DNA of 64,000 bases, taken from positions 496,001 to 560,000 of the forward strand of contig NZ_FNBM01000002.1 of NCBI RefSeq assembly GCF_900102335.1, read 5' to 3'. The position numbers and the translations under genes are program-made. Shown one piece after another: positions 31,119-42,100 of the stretch; the stretch's first letter is position 1, and every line of letters begins with the position of its first letter. Source of the DNA: Phytopseudomonas seleniipraecipitans. GTDB taxonomy: Bacteria; Pseudomonadota; Gammaproteobacteria; Pseudomonadales; Pseudomonadaceae. The notes under the pieces are model-generated. The model did no database searches, had not been told where the DNA came from, and worked only from the letters and a program-made list of their open reading frames with translations.

Positions 31119-31391
31119 ATGCCCGCCTGCGAAATCACCATCATCAACAAGCTCGGTCTGCACGCGCGCGCGGCAGCCAAGTTTGTCGGGGTAGCCGGGC
31201 GCTATCCTTGTCAGGTGAAGATCGGGCGTAGCGTGGAGAGCCTGGTCGATGGCAAGAGCATCATGGCGGTAATGATGCTCGCAGCAGGCAAAGGCACCGT
31301 GGTGCACGTGCTGACCGAAGGTGAAGGCGATGAAGAGGCCCTGCAGGCGCTGACTGACCTGATCAACGATTACTTCGAAGAAGGCGAGTGA
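31119..31391 (+). CDS. ptsO: Nitrogen-PTS phosphocarrier NPr
   Basis: 90 residues, HPr fold. Active-site H15 in NKLGLHARAAAKF; S47 in GKSIMAVMML is the position of the regulatory serine in HPr. Transfers phosphate from PtsP to PtsN. Last gene of the run that starts at kdsD; a strong terminator follows 70 bp later. Confidence 0.96.
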   Translation: MPACEITIINKLGLHARAAAKFVGVAGRYPCQVKIGRSVESLVDGKSIMAVMMLAAGKGTVVHVLTEGEGDEEALQALTDLINDYFEEGE

Positions 31392-31460
31392 TCACCCCAC
31401 CGTCAGTGGCGATGCGCTAGTGGCGTCGGCTTCAGGAAGCCAGGCAATGATCCAGCCTGT

Positions 31461-31492
31461 ATAAGAGAGCCGGCAAAAGCCGGCTCTCTTAT
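31461..31492. terminator. Bidirectional terminator between ptsO and the sodA operon
   Basis: A perfect 14-bp inverted repeat ATAAGAGAGCCGGC / GCCGGCTCTCTTAT with an AAAA loop, flanked by A/T runs. Serves the convergent ptsO and sodA-linked transcripts. Confidence 0.92.
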
Positions 31493-31494
31493 TA

Positions 31495-31629
31495 TTAGGC
31501 CTGCGCGATGAGAATGACGATGCCCACGAAGAGCAGCATCAGAACCAGCGCGTAGATAAGCCAACGTCGATTGCTGACGATGAACCCATGGAAAGGGAGC
31601 ATGCGCACTCTAAGTCGGTTACGCGGCAT
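31495..31629 (-). CDS. 44-residue single-helix membrane peptide downstream of sodA
   Basis: The ATG at 31627-31629 begins 3 bp after the sodA stop; the ORF ends at a TAA next to the terminator. The peptide has a basic N-terminus (MPRNRLRVRMLPFHGF, then NRRW) and one hydrophobic helix (LIYALVLMLLFVGIVILIA), so it should insert with N-in orientation. No family recognised. No strong ribosome-binding site is seen, so translation may be coupled to sodA. Spacing, clear membrane design and the lack of any competing ORF support it as real. Confidence 0.6.
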   Translation of the reverse strand: MPRNRLRVRMLPFHGFIVSNRRWLIYALVLMLLFVGIVILIAQA

Positions 31630-31632
31630 GTT

Positions 31633-32244
31633 TCAGGCCATCGCAGCCTGGTAGCGACGAGCCACCTCTGCCCAATCGACGACGTTGTAGAACGCGCCGA
31701 TGTATTCCGGGCGACGGTTCTGGTAACGCAGGTAGTACGCGTGCTCCCAGACGTCCAGACCAAGGATCGGTGTATTGCCGATCATCAGCGGGCTGTCCTG
31801 GTTGCCGGTGCTCTCGACCACCAGCTTCTTCTCCGGCGTCACGCTGAGCCAGGCCCAGCCGCTGCCGAAACGGGTCAGTGCGGCTTTGGTGAAGGCTTCC
31901 TTGAAGGCTTCCAGGCCACCCAGCTGGCTATCAATGGCGGTTTTCAGGTCGCCTTGGGGTTCGCCACCGCCGCTGGTACTCATCACGGTCCAGAACAGCG
32001 AGTGGTTGGCGTGCCCGCCACCGTTGTTGATTACCGCGCCACGCTTGTCCTCAGGCACTTCCTTGAGGCGGGTCAGCAGCTCTTCTACCGGCAGTTCGCC
32101 CAGCGGATTACCTTCCAGCGCAGCATTGAGGTTGTTCACGTAAGTCTGGTGGTGCTTGCTGTGGTGGATCTCCATGGTTTGCGCATCGATGTGCGGCTCC
32201 AGGGCATCGTAAGCGTAAGGCAGAGCAGGCAGGCTATACGGCAT
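31633..32244 (-). CDS. sodA: Manganese superoxide dismutase
   Basis: 203 residues. Metal ligands: H27 ([10 protein letters not shown]), the His in GGHANHS, and Asp and His in [14 protein letters not shown]. Mn-type features are [11 protein letters not shown] and GNQDSPLM in place of the Fe-type Gln position. Dismutes superoxide in the cytoplasm. In P. aeruginosa sodA (sodM) is made when iron is scarce as the last known gene of the fagA-fumC-orfX-sodA operon; the same order is seen here. Confidence 0.96.
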   Translation of the reverse strand: MPYSLPALPYAYDALEPHIDAQTMEIHHSKHHQTYVNNLNAALEGNPLGELPVEELLTRLKEVPEDKRGAVINNGGGHANHSLFWTVMSTSGGGEPQGDLKTAIDSQLGGLEAFKEAFTKAALTRFGSGWAWLSVTPEKKLVVESTGNQDSPLMIGNTPILGLDVWEHAYYLRYQNRRPEYIGAFYNVVDWAEVARRYQAAMA

Positions 32245-32257
32245 GGTTTCACTCCTT

Positions 32258-32707
32258 CTAATGGTACTGACGAATGACAGACGCTAAGCGTTCTGCCGGT
32301 GATGCATCACCAGGCGCATGGGCGCCCAGCAATCGATCTGTACGGGGGTAGGCCCCGTGCTCGGCCACAAAGTTCAACAGACTGATGTAGGTGCGGTTGC
32401 TGTGATTCAGCGCCGCCTGGCGTAGAGCTGGCGCCAGGTGTTCACTGTTCATGCAGCGCAACAGGTATTCGTGGCAGGCGCAGAGGTGCTCGGCAGACTC
32501 TTCCGGATGGCCGATCATCAGCTGCAGATCGGCCAGGTTGTGCTGAGACACCACGAACGCCGCCACCGCGGCATCGGTGTCACGCCAGCGCTCGAACAGC
32601 ACCTGTGCCAAGGCCAACGCCTGCAGGTACTGTTCGCGCGCCTCGACCCAGGATCCTTCGGCGAAGTAGCGGTTACCGGCCTCGATGAGTCGTTTCCACT
32701 GCTCCAT
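32258..32707 (-). CDS. TPR-like protein of the fumC-sodA operon (orfX)
   Basis: 149 residues, helical. The N-terminus ([31 protein letters not shown]) reads as a tetratricopeptide-like helix pair, followed by further amphipathic helices; no signal or membrane segment. It is the conserved gene of unknown function between fumC and sodA in pseudomonads. Its expression should follow iron starvation. Function unknown; a protein-interaction role is only inference from the TPR shape. Confidence 0.75.
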   Translation of the reverse strand: MEQWKRLIEAGNRYFAEGSWVEAREQYLQALALAQVLFERWRDTDAAVAAFVVSQHNLADLQLMIGHPEESAEHLCACHEYLLRCMNSEHLAPALRQAALNHSNRTYISLLNFVAEHGAYPRTDRLLGAHAPGDASPAERLASVIRQYH

Positions 32708-32750
32708 GAACCGGCCCCCCGCCTCTTGGCGAATATTGCAATTTCCGCTG

Positions 32751-34119
<1,369 letters not shown>

Positions 34120-34127
<8 letters not shown>

Positions 34128-34515
34128 AGGGATTTCCTTCTGCCAATTCGGAGATAGAAAGAGATGGCTGCATGCGCAGGGTGGCCAGACGATTGCGAGC
34201 GCGATTCAGGCTCTGTTGCTGATCGCGGTCGACCGCCAGATGCTGCAGCGCGTAGAGGGAGCGATAGGCGTGATCCAGGCAGACGCTGCGCCAGTGCCAG
34301 GGCAGCGCCGTATCGCAGGCGGTGTCCAGGAGCAGGGTCAGGGTAGTCAGCGACATCTTCCAGGGGCACAGGCGGCCGTGTTCGACCAGTTGCCGCCCCT
34401 GCGCCCAATGCAATTCCAGCAGCCGCGGTTCATCAGGAAGCAGGCCGCAGCGAATCCGGAAACCCAGCCAATACCAACAATCCAGACAGGGCGTATTGCT
34501 TGAGCGAAATCTCAT
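34120..34515 (-). CDS. fagA: Fur-associated protein FagA
   Basis: 131 residues from ATG 34515 with AAGGTG upstream. Four cysteines early in the chain (SNTPCLDCWYWLGFRIRCG, then LCPW) and a helical C-terminal half. I recognise it by position and composition as FagA, first gene of the Fur-repressed fagA-fumC-orfX-sodA operon of P. aeruginosa; its function is not known. A Fur-box-like sequence lies 15-30 bp upstream of the start. Confidence 0.8.
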
Positions 34516-34530
34516 GGCGCACCTTTCAAA

Positions 34531-34545
34531 AGATAATAATATTAA
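34531..34545. promoter_or_regulatory. Fur-box-like operator before fagA
   Basis: AGATAATAATATTAA matches TGATAATnATTATCA at 10 of 14 scored positions and lies in a very AT-rich 50-bp stretch just upstream of fagA. The position agrees with iron repression of this operon known from P. aeruginosa. Confidence 0.6.
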
Positions 34546-34749
34546 TTCCTATATAGAAAGAATAATCAATACCGATTTGAATGGAAGCACCGTTGATCAA
34601 GCTGTGCTCGCTTGCGATGCCAACTGAGCGCCCAGCAAATTGGGCAAACCTCGCTGAAATCCGCCAGCAGGCAACGATCTGCAGACAGCAATTTGCAGGG
34701 AAGAGGTAGGCACATGATCGCCACGTTGCGTGGCTGGCCTGAAAGAAGC

Positions 34750-34767
34750 GGGCGCCGAAGGGCGCCC
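34750..34767 (-). terminator. Terminator after pmbA
   Basis: Stem GGGCGCC / GGCGCCC with a GAAG loop, 7 bp beyond the pmbA stop; on the minus strand it is followed by GCTTCTTTC. Moderately convincing. Confidence 0.6.
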
Positions 34768-34774
34768 GAATGAA

Positions 34775-36121
34775 TCAACTGCCGGCGACCGTCATCTTCT
34801 CAATCAGCACTGAGCCCGTGCGGATATTGCTGCGCAGCTCCAGGTCGCTGCCCACCGCTACGATCTGCTTGAGCATGTCGCGCAGGTTGCCGGCGATGGT
34901 GACTTCCTGCACGGCGAACTGGATCTCGCCATTTTCCACCCAATAGCCGCCCGCACCACGGGAGTAATCGCCGGTGACCATGTTCAGCCCGTGGCCCATC
35001 AGCTCGGTGACCAGCAGACCGCGGCCCATGCGCTTGATCAGCGCCTGCTGATCTTCATCACCATGGCTGACGAACAGGTTGTGCACGCCGCCGGCATTGG
35101 CCGTGCTGGGCATGCCCAGCTTACGCCCGGCGTAGGTGCCGAGGATGTAGGAAACCAGCCGGCCGCCCTCGACGAAGGGCTTCGCGTAGGTGGCCAGACC
35201 ATCGCCATCGAACGCGGCGCTGCCCATGGCACGAGGAATGTGCGGACGTTCGTCGAGGTTGAGCCAGGACGGAAACAGCTGCTCGCCCAGGGAGCCTTCA
35301 AGGAACGACGACTTGCGGTATAGCGCACCACCGGAGATGGCGCCAAGGAAGCTGCCGAACAACCCGGTCGCCAGTTCTGCAGAGAACAGCACCGGCACTT
35401 CGCAGGTCGGCACCGGACGGGCGCCAAGGCGGCTGACCGCACGTTGCGCCGCGCGGCGACCGATGCTCGCAGCATCAGCCAGCAGCTCGCCTTGGCGGTT
35501 CACGTCATACCAATAGTCGCGCTGCATCTGCCCATCGCTTTCGGCAATCATCACGCAGCTGAGGCTGTGCCGGGTGCTGGCGTAACCACCAATGAAGCCG
35601 TGGCTGTTGCCGTATATGCGGCAGCCCTGATGGGTGCCCAAGCTGGTGCCGTCGGCATTGCGGATGCGCGAATCGGCCTCGAACGCCGCAGCCTCGCACA
35701 CCAGCGCACGCTCGATGGCTTGCTCCGGGGTGATGTCCCAGGCGTGATACAGGTCCAGCTCAGGCAGATCGCGGGCCATCAGGGCCGCGTCGGCGAGGCC
35801 GGCGCTTTCGTCTTCGGAGGCATGCTTGGCGATGGCCAGGGCGGCCGCAACGGTCTCGCGGATCGCCGCATCGCCGGTGGCCGATGTGCTGGCCGAGCCC
35901 TTGCGCTGGCCGACGTACAGGGTAATGCCGAACCCCTGATCGCGGTTGAACTCGACCGTCTCCACCTCACGCTGGCGCACCGTGGTGGACAGCCCCTGCT
36001 CTACCGACACCGCGACTTCACAGGCACTGGCGCCCTGCTTCTTGGCCTCGGCGAGAATCTGTTCGACCTGTGCCTGCAGGCCCGCTAACGCGCCTGGTCC
36101 GACTACTTCCACTTCACTCAT
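34775..36121 (-). CDS. pmbA: Metalloprotease-complex subunit TldE/PmbA
   Basis: 448 residues. PmbA/TldE family: NRDQGFGITLYVGQRKGSAS, RIYGNSHGF, SGGALYRKSSFLEGSLGEQLF, RGLLVTELMGHGLNMVTGDYSRGAGGYWVENGEI. It lacks the HExxxH zinc motif, which is supplied by its partner TldD (encoded at 36785-38227). The TldD/TldE complex degrades unfolded or leader-peptide substrates, including microcin precursors and CcdA. Separated from tldD by the divergent yjgA. Confidence 0.95.
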   Translation of the reverse strand: MSEVEVVGPGALAGLQAQVEQILAEAKKQGASACEVAVSVEQGLSTTVRQREVETVEFNRDQGFGITLYVGQRKGSASTSATGDAAIRETVAAALAIAKHASEDESAGLADAALMARDLPELDLYHAWDITPEQAIERALVCEAAAFEADSRIRNADGTSLGTHQGCRIYGNSHGFIGGYASTRHSLSCVMIAESDGQMQRDYWYDVNRQGELLADAASIGRRAAQRAVSRLGARPVPTCEVPVLFSAELATGLFGSFLGAISGGALYRKSSFLEGSLGEQLFPSWLNLDERPHIPRAMGSAAFDGDGLATYAKPFVEGGRLVSYILGTYAGRKLGMPSTANAGGVHNLFVSHGDEDQQALIKRMGRGLLVTELMGHGLNMVTGDYSRGAGGYWVENGEIQFAVQEVTIAGNLRDMLKQIVAVGSDLELRSNIRTGSVLIEKMTVAGS

Positions 36122-36223
36122 AACGACTCCTGAACATTAGCCGCAGCGGCAACGACTCGGGTCGCGCATGCGGCAAGAAACTTGCTGCTATCATGGCGGC
36201 GTTTCCCATTGGATCACCGCAAA

Positions 36224-36742
36224 ATGTCTGATTACCTCGACGACTTCTCCGGCGAGAAGAGCAAAACCCAGATCAAGCGTGAATTCCACGCCCTGCAGGA
36301 CCTTGGCCAACGCCTCGCCGCCCTCAAGCCCGATCTGCAGAACAAGCTGCCGCTGACCGACGGCCTGCGTCGTGCGCTGGAAGAATCTCCCAAGCACACC
36401 GCCAATGCCGCGAAGAAGCGCCATATGCAGTTCATCGGCAAGCTGATGCGCGACCAGGACATTGAAGCAATCCTGACGCTACTCGATCAGCTCGACGCTT
36501 CCACGCGCCAGTACAACGAACGCTTCCACAATCTCGAGCGCTGGCGTGACCGTTTGATCACCGGTAATGACGAGGTGCTGGAGAAATTCGTTGCCGAATA
36601 CCCCGACGCCGACCGTCAGCACCTGCGCGCCCTGATTCGCCATGCCCAGCATGAAGCAGCGCAGGAAAAAGCCCCGGCCTCGTCACGCAAAATCTTCAAG
36701 TACATCCGCGAACTCGACGAATCCCAGCGCGGCCTGCGCTAG
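36224..36742 (+). CDS. darP: Ribosome-associated DUF615 protein (YjgA/DarP)
   Basis: 172 residues from ATG 36224 ([21 protein letters not shown]); a longer upstream reading adds an unlikely tail. Highly charged and helical, with [35 protein letters not shown] and a C-terminal [11 protein letters not shown], all typical. DarP associates with late 50S ribosomal intermediates in E. coli. Located between pmbA (divergent) and tldD (convergent), a conserved arrangement. Confidence 0.92.
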   Translation: MSDYLDDFSGEKSKTQIKREFHALQDLGQRLAALKPDLQNKLPLTDGLRRALEESPKHTANAAKKRHMQFIGKLMRDQDIEAILTLLDQLDASTRQYNERFHNLERWRDRLITGNDEVLEKFVAEYPDADRQHLRALIRHAQHEAAQEKAPASSRKIFKYIRELDESQRGLR

Positions 36743-36758
36743 GTTTCGCTCGTCGCAC

Positions 36759-36778
36759 GGCCGGGGCGAACCCCGGCC
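36759..36778. terminator. Hairpin between convergent darP and tldD
   Basis: GGCCGGGG-CGAA-CCCCGGCC, a perfect 8-bp GC stem with a stable tetraloop but no T-run. Probable shared transcription end. Confidence 0.55.
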
Positions 36779-36784
36779 GAATCG

Positions 36785-38227
36785 TCACGCGCCAGTGCCA
36801 CCGACCGTGATCGCATCGATCTTCAGCGTCGGCTGGCCAACGCCGACCGGTACCGACTGGCCATCCTTGCCGCAGGTGCCGACGCCGCTGTCCAGCGCCA
36901 GGTCGTTACCGACCATCGACACCTTGCTCATTGCCTCCGGGCCATTGCCGATCAGCGTCGCACCCTTGACCGGTGCGGTGATCTTGCCGTCCTCGATCAG
37001 GTAGGCCTCGCTGGTGGAGAACACGAACTTGCCGCTGGTGATGTCGACCTGACCCCCGCCGAGGTTGGCGCAGTAGATACCCTTCTTCACCGAACGGATG
37101 ATTTCCTCGGGATCGCTCTCGCCTGCCAGCATGTAGGTGTTGGTCATACGCGGCATCGGCAGGTGCGCATAAGATTCGCGCCGACCGTTGCCGGTACGTG
37201 CCACGCCCATCAGGCGCGCGTTGAGTTTGTCCTGCATATAGCCCTTGAGCACGCCGTTCTCGATCAGCGTGGTGCACTGCGTCGGCGTGCCCTCATCGTC
37301 CATGCTCAGCGAGCCGCGGCGCTCCGCCAGGGTGCCGTCATCGACGATGGTGCACAGTTTGGACGCCACTTGCTGGCCGATCTTGCCGCTGTAGTTGGAG
37401 CTGCCCTTGCGGTTGAAATCGCCCTCCAGGCCATGCCCGACGGCTTCGTGCAGCAGTACGCCAGACCAACCGGCGCCCATCACCACCGGCATACTGCCGG
37501 CGGGCGCGGCTACCGCTTCGAGGTTGACCAGCGCCTGACGCAGCGCTTCACGGGCATAACCCATGGCGCGATCCTCGCTGAGGAAATAGCTGTAGTCGGT
37601 ACGCCCACCGCCACCATGGCCGCCACGTTCGCGACGACCGTTCTGCTCGACGATCACGCTGACATTGAAACGCACCAGCGGACGAATATCGGCGCCGAGG
37701 CTGCCATCGGTGGCGGCAACCAGGATGCGATCCCAGACGCCGGCGAGGCTCACCGTCACCTGCTTGATGCGCGGGTCCAGAGCACGGGTTGCCTGGTCGA
37801 TACGCTTGAGCAACTCGACCTTCTGCGCGCGGTCGATGACATCCAGCGGATTTTCCGGTGCATACAGCGGCGTCACCTGGGTTGCCGCGAACGCCTGCAC
37901 CTGGCCCTGCTGCCCGGCGCGAGCAATGGAGCGTGCGGCACGGGCTGCCTGGCTCAGCGCCTCGGGCGTAATGGCGTTGCTGTAGGCGAAACCGGTCTTT
38001 TCCCCGGATTGAGCGCGTACGCCCACACCTTGATCGAGGTTGAAGCTGCCTTCTTTGACGATTCCGTCTTCCAGCACCCAGGTCTCGGAAACCTGAGTCT
38101 GGAAATACAGGTCAGCCGCATCGATACCCGGCCCGGCCAGCTCACCGAGCACGCCAGGCAGATGATTCAGGGTGAGACCGCCTGGGCTGAGCATCTGCTC
38201 GCTGACGGTCAACAACATGTCGCTCAT
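36785..38227 (-). CDS. tldD: Metalloprotease TldD
   Basis: 480 residues. The zinc-binding motif is [11 protein letters not shown] (HExxxH), near residue 260; other segments: [50 protein letters not shown]. Catalytic subunit partner of PmbA/TldE. Start overlaps the stop of the nitrilase gene by 4 bp (ATGA), so it is downstream in the nitrilase-tldD unit. Confidence 0.96.
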   Translation of the reverse strand: MSDMLLTVSEQMLSPGGLTLNHLPGVLGELAGPGIDAADLYFQTQVSETWVLEDGIVKEGSFNLDQGVGVRAQSGEKTGFAYSNAITPEALSQAARAARSIARAGQQGQVQAFAATQVTPLYAPENPLDVIDRAQKVELLKRIDQATRALDPRIKQVTVSLAGVWDRILVAATDGSLGADIRPLVRFNVSVIVEQNGRRERGGHGGGGRTDYSYFLSEDRAMGYAREALRQALVNLEAVAAPAGSMPVVMGAGWSGVLLHEAVGHGLEGDFNRKGSSNYSGKIGQQVASKLCTIVDDGTLAERRGSLSMDDEGTPTQCTTLIENGVLKGYMQDKLNARLMGVARTGNGRRESYAHLPMPRMTNTYMLAGESDPEEIIRSVKKGIYCANLGGGQVDITSGKFVFSTSEAYLIEDGKITAPVKGATLIGNGPEAMSKVSMVGNDLALDSGVGTCGKDGQSVPVGVGQPTLKIDAITVGGTGA

Positions 38228-39078
38228 AACGTCTCCACATCAGGCTGCCGCGGCTGCGCCGCAGCGAAAAATCGTTTGTGTCGCAGCACCGGCATGCGTT
38301 CACGGATCGCGGTCTGCTCGGCGGTATCGCGTACGGCCAGCAGAGCCGCCTCGCCATCCGCCTGTTCCGCCAGCTTACGCCCCCAGGGGTCGATAATGCT
38401 GGAATGGCCGTAGGTTTCACGGCCGCCGGGGTGAATACCGCCCTGTGCGGCGGCCAGCAGGTAACACTGGGTTTCGATGGCGCGGGCGCGGATCAGTACA
38501 TCCCAGTGCGCGGCACCAGTGACCCGGGTAAAAGCCGAGGGTGCACTGATCAGCTCGGCACCCGCCTCGCGCAGCGCCCCATAGAGTTCAGGAAAGCGCA
38601 GGTCGTAGCATACGGTCAAACCCAGCCGGCCAACGGGCGTATCGGCGACCACCACCTGCTCGCCCTGACCGTAGTCGTCCGACTCGCGATAGCGGCCGCG
38701 GCTATCGCTAACGTCCACATCGAACAGGTGCAGTTTGTCGTAACGGGCAACGCGCTCGCCATGCTCGTCGATCAGCAGCGAGCAGGCCCTCGGTTTGCCG
38801 TCAGGCTGATCATCCGCAGGCAGCGGCAAGGTACCGGCCACTATCCATAACGTGAGGTCGCGGGCGGTGCCTTTCAACCAGGGCAACACCGGTCCCTCAC
38901 CACGAGCCTCCAGGCGCCCGAGTTCGGCGGCGTCACGCCGGCCGAGGGCAGAGAAATTTTCCGGTAGCACCGCCAGCCTGGCGCCGTTTGCCGCGGCCTG
39001 CTCCAGCAGGTGGCGAGCCTGCCGGAGGTTGGCCGCAATATCGTCCTGACTGACCATCTGGATCACGGCAATGGACAT
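38224..39078 (-). CDS. Carbon-nitrogen hydrolase (nitrilase superfamily, Nit-type)
   Basis: 284 residues. Catalytic triad in order: E in [10 protein letters not shown] in [12 protein letters not shown] in [13 protein letters not shown]. The sequence belongs to the Nit1/Nit2-like branch, whose members hydrolyse deaminated glutathione or omega-amides; the precise substrate is inference. It lies 30 bp after the yhdP-like gene and overlaps tldD, so the three are probably one transcript. Confidence 0.9.
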   Translation of the reverse strand: MSIAVIQMVSQDDIAANLRQARHLLEQAAANGARLAVLPENFSALGRRDAAELGRLEARGEGPVLPWLKGTARDLTLWIVAGTLPLPADDQPDGKPRACSLLIDEHGERVARYDKLHLFDVDVSDSRGRYRESDDYGQGEQVVVADTPVGRLGLTVCYDLRFPELYGALREAGAELISAPSAFTRVTGAAHWDVLIRARAIETQCYLLAAAQGGIHPGGRETYGHSSIIDPWGRKLAEQADGEAALLAVRDTAEQTAIRERMPVLRHKRFFAAAQPRQPDVETL

Positions 39079-39108
39079 TATGGCTCCTCGGTCAGGTAGG
39101 AAGGCACG

Positions 39109-42100
39109 TCAGTTGGGCTTCTCGAATGGCTTGTCGAAGGTCAGCTGCGGGTCATGCAGGGTGCCTTTCACGTCGTATTGCACGCTGGCGAAACGCGCCA
39201 CACGATCGCCCAACAACTTGTCGGCAATGAACAGCGCCCCGCCGATGGCGGGCGCACCGACGATCAATGCGGCGAGCGGCAGGTTGTTGGTCACCGGCAA
39301 CGTCACCAACAGCTTGGCGTCGATGCCCTGGTTGATCATGTTCAGGGTGCCGTCCAGTTCCAGGTTGCTCGACGGGCCGGTCATGGTGATGGGCTCCTGG
39401 GTGACGAACACGCCATCGGTGGCCTTCAGGTTGCCCTTGACCCGGTCATAGCTCAGGCCCTTGCCGAGCAGGTCAGAAAAGTCCAGGCGCAGACGCCGGC
39501 CAATGGAGTTGAAGTTGAGCAGACCGAACACCCGCAGTGCCGATGCCGAGCCCTGTACGTCGACGAACTGGCCCTTGCGCAATGCTGCGTCGAGGCTGCC
39601 CGAATAGCGCTTGAGATTGAAGAAGGCCGGCGAGCCAGGCCAGTTACCATCGGCATCCAGGCGGAAGCTTTCGCTGGTCGCCGATGGCGCGTAGCCCCAG
39701 GCCTTGAGGACCTCGGAAAGCTTTTCGCCCTGCATGCGCCCCTTGTACCAGCTGCGGGTTTGCCCCGGTGCGCCTTGCCAGCCGATGGCACCGCCAAGGT
39801 GCAGGCCCTTGAGGTTGATGTCTAGGTCGCTGAACTGCACGCCCTGCGTATCTGGCCGGGCCTTGAGCGACCAAGCGCCCATGTCGTAATCGCCCTGGAA
39901 TACGTGAGCCACCCGCACATCCAGCGCTGGAATCTTACTGGGGTCGAAATCGGCCAGCGGATCCGGCCCCTCGGGCTCAGGCGCGTCATCGGTACTCGGC
40001 TTGGCAGCCGGCAGGCGCACATACTCGAGGTCGGCGATGATTGGCCGGCCGTCTGCGTCAAACAAATCAACACGCCCCTTTGCCAGACTGCTGTCGACAC
40101 TCAATGACCAGCCGCCGTCGATGGGACGCAAGCCCACGTCGAGATCGTCGAGTGTCTGCCCCAATCCTTCGAAACGGCCAATGCGCAGTTGGGCATCGCT
40201 GAACAGCTGCTGGGCATCTTCGCGAGGGCTTTGCTCATAAGGCTTGATGACGTCCTGCCAGGCCGCCAGATTGACTTCTGCAACCCGACCACGCACCCGC
40301 ACACCGCGCGTAGTAGGCAGTATCGCCGGGCCGTCGCCCAGGCGCAGCTCACCGCGACTCTGCTCGAACTGCCCCGGTGGCGCTGCGAGGGTGAAGCTGG
40401 CTACATCGGCATAATCCAGCCAATAGCGCTGTTCGCTAGCACCGAAGTTCATCCGCCAATCGGCGTAGCGCTCTTCACTCGCTGCTTTACCGAAGGGTGC
40501 CGGCAAGCCGATGCTTAGCCCCTTGAGGTTGGAGTCGATGCGCAGCTGGCTCTGCGCGCCTTCAAGGCTCAGACGAAGGCGATAAGGCAGACTGCCCTGG
40601 GCGGGCAACTGCTGCTTCACGCCCAGCCAGCCAGTGAGGTTGGCCAGCGGGATGATCCCATTGGCTTCGATATGGCTGCGCGCCTGGCCGGGGCTGCCAT
40701 CGGCAACCGCCTTGCCGCGCACGGCATGGCCCAGCGCACGCGCAGTGATCGACGGCGCGCTAAGACCCTTGTTGGTGTCGTAGCGGAAGTCACCGCTCAC
40801 ATCGCTGAGCTCCAGCGCGGGCTTGCTGATAGCCAGTGAGGCTTTGTCAGCTTTGAAGTCGACGATCACGTTGGCCTGCTCACCCTTTTGCAGGGGGATG
40901 TCCAGGTCCAGAGCACCGCTGAGTGCGCCAGCGCCCTTCCAGCCAGCGAACGTGTCGGCGACACCCAGCGGCGTATCCTGCAGGATCTTCAAGCCATCGC
41001 CGACGCTGCTCTGTAATGTGCCCTTGAGCTTGAGGCGCGGCGTTTCACCCGGATCGACGTGAGCGATATCGGCGTAGGCCTCGCGCACCTGGCTGTCGAG
41101 AATACGCCCTTGCGAGACGCGTACCCGCACGCCGCTGTCCTCGATCAACACCTGCCCGCGGGCATCGTGCAGTGCCGGCCAGCCTGGCTGGAACGCCAGC
41201 TCGGCATCTTCCACATCGAAGAACAGGCTGATGCTGCGCACAGCAGGGTCGGGGTTGCGGTTGATCGAACCCTGATACTGGAAATAGCCTTCCTTGACCT
41301 TACCGCCGCGGATCGCCGTTTTCAGCCATTTATCGAGCGCGGGGCTTAGCGCCGGCGTCGGCAGGTACTTCTCGGTAAACCGCGCGTCGCCGTCACGCAT
41401 GCCGACGCGCAGGTCCATGTAGTCCTCACGCTCCGGGTCCTTGAGCATGCGGATCAGGAAGTCGCCAGCCACCTTGCCCTCCTCGCCCACCACCTGCAGG
41501 TAAGGCGCGCGCAGGGTGAAGCCTTCGTCATCGAGCGTCCAGGTCAGCCGGCCCTTGGCTTGCTGATAATTCCAGGCCTTGGGAAACAGCGTGGTCAGGT
41601 GCAAGGAGAAATCTTCGCTGTCGACCTTCAACTCGCCCTGACCGAGGTCCCCAGTGATACTACCGCTGCCGTTTTCCACAGCCGGCGAGGCATGCCAGGC
41701 GGAAAAGCCCACGCGTTCCAGGTTGGCTGAGAACTGCAGCCGCTCCGGCCCTTCGATCTCGGGGCGAAAGCTGGCGGTGAGGTTGCGCAAGGCGCCGTGG
41801 GGCTTGAGCGTCTGCAGCAGGTCCAGGGTGTTTTCCGGCATTGGCGCAAGGCCTTCCACCAACGGCACCAGCGGGCCAACGTCGAGGCGATCGGCGCTAA
41901 GGCTCCAGCGCTGGGAGGCATCACCCTTGGCCGCCTGATGACCGAGAGAGATACGCGCTTCGCCCCAGCGGTTGTCGCCCTGGCTGAAGGCGAGATCGTC
42001 GAGGAGCAGGTCGAAATCATCATCTTTACGCTCGAAATAGGCGTTCAGCGCCAGATCCTTGAGCGCTACAGCCTCGCGCTTGGCGTAACGCCCCGCCAGG

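Noticed and set aside
34514..34627. Possible 37-aa ORF on the plus strand (MAHLSKDNNINS...)
   Set aside because: Overlaps the fagA start and the Fur-type operator, is very AT-rich and has no convincing ribosome-binding site; more likely promoter DNA.
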